Positions 4,034-8,182 of a stretch of 8,182 nt of DNA are shown here, one piece after another (the stretch's first letter is position 1; each line of letters starts with the position of its first letter). Under the pieces are notes generated by a model. That model had not been told where the DNA came from, searched no databases, and saw only the letters and a list, made by a program, of their open reading frames with translations. The stretch is from Bacteroidota bacterium (lineage in GTDB: Bacteria > Bacteroidota > Bacteroidia > Chitinophagales > Chitinophagaceae), in assembly GCA_023392185.1 (NCBI GenBank), contig JAEVZP010000160.1, positions 1 to 8,182 of the forward strand, written 5' to 3'. The position numbers were made by a program, and so were the translations under genes.

Positions 4034-6695
4034 GGTAATGCACCGCTTTTTTGACGGCGTCAAGACGGTAATAGAAACTGGGAACATCTCGGCAGATGAC
4101 AAGCGCCTGGCGCTGACAGCACGGAAGGATAAAAAAGACCTGCGCCTGAACATTAACGGCAGATTAGTGTACGCATTGAGTCGCATGGAAGCGGGCTTCC
4201 GGTGGCGCTTTATGCTGCGGGAGACCGACTTAAAGCAGCTGGCTCCGGCTTATGTAGTGGAGTCGCACCGACGGTTTTCCGGACCGGATGGGATGTTTCT
4301 GTATGAGGTTTTCGCCTCTCAATTAACGAGCGAAGATTATGAGCAGTTATTTATTTTGTGCCTGGATGCCTGCGCCGAGTACCTGCCAACCCAAAACGGT
4401 AGCCCCTACCGCGGCAGCCACCAACCCGAACTCTACGAAATGGCTTTAGACCCTGCCCTGCGCGACGAGGTGCTTGTCCAAAGCATGGAAGAACCCAAAG
4501 ACGCCGCGCACCTTTTTGAGCATTTCATCGCCGTTTACAAAGACCTGATTCGCCAGGACCACAACGAGCCGGAGCGCTACAAATGGGTTTGCACCCAAAC
4601 GTTTCAGGAAAGCTGGGATCTAGAGGTGCCCGATTTTGAGGCGATGCTGAAAGCCGCCCTTCGCGACCGGGACAATCTGCTCTACCACAGCTCCGCCAGC
4701 TTTATCCTGTTGGCTGCCCGCTATTTTCCGGAAATCGTGCGCACAATGTTCCGGAATTTATTTGATGAAAACGAAGATCTGAACAGGAGATTGCGTGCAT
4801 TCGTAAAAGCGGCAGAAGCGTTGCAAGGCCAGGTGCAAAAGGCGCATGGCAAGCCGCTCAAACATTTGCAGGATGAGCGCACCATTTCGTTCTACCTGGC
4901 GATGCGATTTCCGGAAAACTATCCTTTATACAAATCCGACATTTACGATTTATTGCTGCGGACGGTGGTCCAAAGTCCCAACGCGGCCCTAACGGCAGAG
5001 CGCCGGAAAACCGGCGAGCGGTTTGGGCATTTTTTGGAGTTGGGAACCGAGCTCCTGCCCCTTATCACCGCCGACGAAGAACTTCAAACCTTAGTGGCCA
5101 ATACGCTGACCGACGATTGCTGGAAAGGCCCGCAGCAATGGATTATTTTTCAGGATATTTTGTGGCGGAACCGAGCGCCGGTAGCCCCGCAACTGCCCGC
5201 TCCAACGCCCAAAACCTACGAAATTCCGGAACCTGAAATGGAAGTAGCGGAAACAGAAGAAGGCTACATCCAATCAAACTCTCAAAAATTGGCTTCGCTC
5301 AACACCATTCTCTACGGCCCGCCCGGCACCGGCAAAACGTTTTACCTGCAAAACCAGTTTGCCCGTTTCACCGACGCGCCCAAAAGAGCGGCCCCGGCGG
5401 AAATTGAAAGCGCGTGGCTGGAACAATCCACTTGGTGGGAAGTGATTGCCCATGTGCTGTACCATGTGCCTAAAGGACTGACGGTTCCGGAACTGCGGCA
5501 GCAGTGCCTGATTGAGACTAAGTTTGGCGCTGGTGAGATTAAAAATCCGGCCGCAAGACTGTGGTTAACGCTGCAACACCACACCGTGGCGGAGTGCCCG
5601 AATGTGAATATCCAACTCCGGCTTTCGCCGCCTGTTTTCTGGAAAGAAGCGAAAAATTCGGTCTGGCGTATTGCCGATAGAGAAGATTTTGCAGCGGAAT
5701 TTCCGGAAATCGTGCAGGGTCCGCAGTCGCATACGGCGTCGGCTCCCACCCCAACGAAGCGCTACCGCTTCACGACGGCGCACCAAAGCTGGGCCTACGA
5801 AGATTTTGTGGAAGGCATCAAACCTATTCTCCAAAAAGACGCTGCGGGCGACGAAGGCGCCGAAAGTCCGTTGGCCTACCACCACCAGGACGGTTTGTTT
5901 TACGAAGCCTGCGACGAGGCGGCGAAGCTCGCCGGTTTCCGGAATTTAGCGGATTGCCTGAAGGCTACGAAAGCCGAACGGCAACGGGCGTTTGCCCATG
6001 CACCCGCGTTTGGCTTTTTTATAGATGAAATCAACCGCGCCAATATCTCGGCGGTGCTGGGCGAGCTGATTACGCTCCTGGAAGCCGACAAACGCCTCGG
6101 CGCGGCCCACGAAATCGCCGATACGCGCCTGCCCTACAGCCGCCGCCTGTTTGGGGTTCCGGCCAACCTCTACGTTATCGGCACCATGAACACCGCCGAC
6201 CGCAGCGTGGAGGCCTTGGACACCGCCCTGCGTCGTAGGTTTTCGTTTGTGGAGATGCCGCCGAAGGAAGATTTGATAGCAGGGAGTGTAATGATTTCCG
6301 GAAAATCTTACGCTTTTTCCGGAATCCTGCGCACAATAAACGCCCGGATGGAAGTGCTGGCAGGCCGCGACCACCGGATTGGCCACAGCTATTTTTTGGG
6401 CTTGGGCGATGATTGGAAAGCCTATTTACAGGTCTTTACCGACAAAATAATCCCCTTGTTGCAGGAATATTTTTACGGCGACTACAGCCGGATGTGCCTT
6501 GTGTTGGGAACCGGCTTTGTGAGCATTCCCCAAAGCAATCCTTCCGGAACTCTCTTTGCAAAACTCCCCCAAAACAGCGCTGCCGGAGACCAGCTAAGCG
6601 CCTTGCAGGAAAAAGAAATCTGGACCCTCACCGACTGGACCGATGCCACCGAAGAGCAATTTTCCGTCGCGCTGGATGTGCTTTTGAACTTGTAA
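3975..6695 (+). CDS. mcrB: McrB-like AAA+ NTPase of a modification-dependent restriction system
   Basis: A 906-residue protein. The C-terminal half is a clear McrB-type AAA+ motor: Walker A GPPGTGKT (448-455), the McrB block HQSWAYEDFVEGIKP (Y608-EDFVEG), Walker B FFIDEINRAN (D684, E685), the McrB signature MNTADRS (738-744) and sensor/finger region DTALRRRFSF (749-758). McrB normally forms a GTP-driven hexamer that finds modified DNA, translocates and activates McrC. Between Walker A and Walker B there is an insert of over 200 residues, including a possible winged-helix-like part (about 485-565, WWEVIAHVLYHVPKGLTVPELR). The N-terminal ~430 residues are not the DUF3578 DNA-binding domain of E. 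coli McrB. They hold a helical region at about 202-320 (YKWVCTQTFQESWD ... FYLAMRFPENYPLYK) and probably set specificity. mcrC follows after 176 bp. Thirteen TTCCGGAA octamers lie in mcrB and mcrC together. Confidence 0.93.
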   Translation: MRTTISAQVLAAVSLIADREVMHRFFDGVKTVIETGNISADDKRLALTARKDKKDLRLNINGRLVYALSRMEAGFRWRFMLRETDLKQLAPAYVVESHRRFSGPDGMFLYEVFASQLTSEDYEQLFILCLDACAEYLPTQNGSPYRGSHQPELYEMALDPALRDEVLVQSMEEPKDAAHLFEHFIAVYKDLIRQDHNEPERYKWVCTQTFQESWDLEVPDFEAMLKAALRDRDNLLYHSSASFILLAARYFPEIVRTMFRNLFDENEDLNRRLRAFVKAAEALQGQVQKAHGKPLKHLQDERTISFYLAMRFPENYPLYKSDIYDLLLRTVVQSPNAALTAERRKTGERFGHFLELGTELLPLITADEELQTLVANTLTDDCWKGPQQWIIFQDILWRNRAPVAPQLPAPTPKTYEIPEPEMEVAETEEGYIQSNSQKLASLNTILYGPPGTGKTFYLQNQFARFTDAPKRAAPAEIESAWLEQSTWWEVIAHVLYHVPKGLTVPELRQQCLIETKFGAGEIKNPAARLWLTLQHHTVAECPNVNIQLRLSPPVFWKEAKNSVWRIADREDFAAEFPEIVQGPQSHTASAPTPTKRYRFTTAHQSWAYEDFVEGIKPILQKDAAGDEGAESPLAYHHQDGLFYEACDEAAKLAGFRNLADCLKATKAERQRAFAHAPAFGFFIDEINRANISAVLGELITLLEADKRLGAAHEIADTRLPYSRRLFGVPANLYVIGTMNTADRSVEALDTALRRRFSFVEMPPKEDLIAGSVMISGKSYAFSGILRTINARMEVLAGRDHRIGHSYFLGLGDDWKAYLQVFTDKIIPLLQEYFYGDYSRMCLVLGTGFVSIPQSNPSGTLFAKLPQNSAAGDQLSALQEKEIWTLTDWTDATEEQFSVALDVLLNL

Positions 6696-6721
6696 AATGT
6701 AAATGCTTACAATACAAAATA

Positions 6722-6845
6722 CGGGTCATTGCGAGGGACCGCTCGTACGGTTTATGGTTCGGTCCCGAAGCAACCTGCACATTTTTCCGGAGATATGTCC
6801 ACCAGATGTGCAGGTTGCTTCGTCGTTCCTCCTCGCAATGACCCG
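6722..6845. repeat. Palindromic intergenic repeat between mcrB and mcrC
   Basis: Outer arms CGGGTCATTGCGAGG (6722-6736) and its perfect complement at 6831-6845 enclose inner arms CGAAGCAACCTGCACAT (6766-6782) and its perfect complement at 6806-6822. The left arm also contains a nested hairpin, GGGACCG (6735-6741) pairing with CGGTCCC (6760-6766). GTCATTGCGAG...CGAAGCAA is a dispersed palindromic repeat seen between genes in several bacterial groups. It has no protein-coding content. Its place inside an operon that is normally tightly packed points to an insertion after the mcrBC pair was formed. As RNA it would form a very stable branched hairpin that could protect or attenuate the message. 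Confidence 0.85.
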
Positions 6846-6871
6846 CGTGAAAAAAAGTACTGTAAACACTG

Positions 6872-8110
6872 ATGACCCACTTCACCGTTTTTGAACACGA
6901 AGCGCTGCGCGTGGGCGAAAAGGGCTATACCGAAAGTCACCGCAAGGCGCTGGAAGATTACCCCGGTGAGGGCTGTCCGTATTTCAGCCTGATTCACCGC
7001 GGGGTGAAGTTTAACGAGTATGTAGGCGTGTTGCAAACCGGAAATTTTAGCGTAGAAGTGCTGCCCAAAGCCGATAAGGACAGTTCCGGAAATCCGGCGC
7101 TCTGGCGCCCCTTTCTCCTCTCCATGCTGCGCGCTGCCGGACTGTTGCCCGAAGCCACTAGTACCGCTTCGCTGCGCCTGCAACCATACTCTATTCTGGA
7201 ACTTTACATGGCCTTGTTTCTGGGAGAAGTACGTTACCTGATGCAAACCGGCCTCGTGCGGCAATACCAGAAAACCGAAGGCAACCGTTCCGCGCTGAAA
7301 GGGAGCCTGCAATTCGCCGCGCACCTCCGCCACAACCTCACCCACGCCGAGCGGTTTTATGTGCGCCATACCACCTACGACCGCGACCACCTGCACAACG
7401 CCCTCCTGCGCCAGACACTGGAGCTCATCGCAAAGATTGCTCTTTCGCCCACCCTTAGCGGCGAGGCCAAAGCATTGTTGTTAGATTTTCCGGAAACCGC
7501 ACCCGTCCCGGTCAGCGAAAGCCTGTTTGAAAAGCTCACCTACAGCCGCAAAACGGAAGGTTACCGGACCGCCCACGGCATTGCCCGCCTCTTGTTGCTT
7601 TCTTACCACCCCGACGTACGCCGGGGCGCAAATGATGTGCTCGCCCTGATGTTTAACGCCAACATCCTTTGGGAGAAATACATTCTGAAATTGCTGCGCC
7701 GCGAACTGCACCACCAACATCCCGGAAAATACAGCCTCCTCGAACAAGTGCGCACCGACTTCTGGCAACCGGCGGGCGGACGAATGCAGAGCGTGAAGCC
7801 CGATATTGTGGTGTACGAAGCCGATTTTCCGGAAAAAGCATTGCTGGTGTTGGATACCAAATGGAAACGCATCTCTAATAATCGCCCCGCCGACGACGAC
7901 CTGAAACAGATGCTCGTCTACAACCTCTACCAGGGCTGCGGGCACAGCGCGCTGGTGTATCCTTCAACCGGCCCCCGGAAAAGTGTTGTGGGGCAATACC
8001 AATCGGTGCATGGTACGGAATGCTCGCTACAGTTTGTGCCGGTGGTAGAAGAATCCGGAAGGCTTCGGGCGGATGTGTCGGGGTTGGTGGGGTTGGTAGT
8101 GAGTTGCTAG
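6872..8110 (+). CDS. mcrC: McrC-like nuclease subunit
   Basis: A 412-residue protein of usual McrC length. The N-terminal part (FSLIHRGVKFNEYVGVLQTGNFSVEVLPK, about 38-66) is the beta-rich McrC domain that contacts the McrB ring. The middle holds RSALKGSLQFAAHLRHN (about 138-154) and a long helical region. The C-terminal PD-(D/E)xK nuclease shows KPDIVV (D311) and LVLDTKWK (D328-T-K330), followed by DDLKQMLVYN. The metal-binding acids and catalytic lysine are all present, so the nuclease should be active. McrC stimulates the McrB NTPase and cuts DNA when two complexes meet. The ATG at 6872 is close behind the palindromic repeat, with no strong ribosome binding site, as is common in Bacteroidota. 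It is very likely read from the mcrB promoter. Confidence 0.93.
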   Translation: MTHFTVFEHEALRVGEKGYTESHRKALEDYPGEGCPYFSLIHRGVKFNEYVGVLQTGNFSVEVLPKADKDSSGNPALWRPFLLSMLRAAGLLPEATSTASLRLQPYSILELYMALFLGEVRYLMQTGLVRQYQKTEGNRSALKGSLQFAAHLRHNLTHAERFYVRHTTYDRDHLHNALLRQTLELIAKIALSPTLSGEAKALLLDFPETAPVPVSESLFEKLTYSRKTEGYRTAHGIARLLLLSYHPDVRRGANDVLALMFNANILWEKYILKLLRRELHHQHPGKYSLLEQVRTDFWQPAGGRMQSVKPDIVVYEADFPEKALLVLDTKWKRISNNRPADDDLKQMLVYNLYQGCGHSALVYPSTGPRKSVVGQYQSVHGTECSLQFVPVVEESGRLRADVSGLVGLVVSC

Positions 8111-8148
8111 AAAGGTGCAGGGCACTGTTTTGTTTTCCTAAACCGGCT

Positions 8149-8182
8149 ATGGCAGACGTACACGACAAAGCGACGCGGAGTT
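8149..8182 (+). CDS. vsr: Probable very-short-patch mismatch endonuclease (Vsr), N-terminal fragment
   Basis: The ATG at 8149 opens MADVHDKATRS before the window ends. MADVxDKxTRS, normally followed by a YxMSxIKxKxTKPE block, is the usual start of Vsr proteins. These nick DNA 5' of T in T:G mismatches arising from deaminated 5-methylcytosine and are often encoded next to cytosine methyltransferases. Only 11 codons are visible, so the catalytic part cannot be checked. It follows mcrC by 38 bases in the same direction, probably in the same defence cluster. If correct, a cytosine methyltransferase may lie just beyond the window. Confidence 0.65.
   Translation, partial: MADVHDKATRS

Noticed and set aside
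5342..6386. Several long minus-strand frames inside mcrB
   Set aside because: The frames are antisense to a strongly conserved AAA+ coding region and arise from its GC-biased codons.
6752..7396. 214-codon minus-strand frame over mcrC
   Set aside because: Antisense to conserved McrC sequence and running into the palindromic repeat; no recognisable motif.
1..8182. CRISPR array, tRNA or rRNA genes
   Set aside because: No regularly spaced short repeats and no tRNA- or rRNA-like sequence were seen on either strand.

Overview
The window looks like a Bacteroidota chromosome of moderate GC. The reasons are -7-like elements of the TAnnTTTG type, weak or absent Shine-Dalgarno sequences, and the protein families present. 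At the left edge, on the minus strand, is the first part of a housekeeping gene, pyruvate carboxylase. Everything to its right is on the plus strand and reads as an accessory, defence-type island.

Layout: (1) 1-134, start of pyc (minus). (2) 267-1253, an AT-rich gene for a GIY-YIG-like nuclease, followed by a 36-codon ORF that overlaps its stop by ATGA and an imperfect palindromic region. (3) 1470-2122, a small helical protein and, directly abutting it, a decayed short gene with a visible frameshift; this looks like a degenerate toxin-antitoxin (TA)-like pair. (4) 2164-2836, a UPF0175 antitoxin with a DUF3368 PIN-domain toxin. (5) 2867-3053, a copy of the mcrB promoter region plus the first ~24 mcrB codons, cut off after 32 codons. 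(6) 3063-3667, a second PIN-domain TA pair. (7) 3716-3881, a 166-bp MITE-like element with terminal inverted repeats and a TAA target duplication. (8) 3975-8110, a McrB-like AAA+ NTPase and McrC nuclease, separated by a 124-bp palindromic repeat. (9) 8149-end, the first codons of a probable vsr mismatch endonuclease.

McrB and McrC should form a modification-dependent restriction complex. The McrB here has a long N-terminal half that I cannot place, which probably sets target specificity. The PIN toxins are RNases held by their antitoxins. The GIY-YIG protein and Vsr add further nuclease functions.

Two signals stand out beyond the gene content. The palindromic octamer TTCCGGAA occurs 15 times in 8.2 kb, in all three reading frames and almost only in and just before mcrBC. 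The second PIN module lies between two gap-free, ~90% identical copies of the mcrB 5' end exactly 1020 bp apart, whose coding differences are synonymous or conservative.
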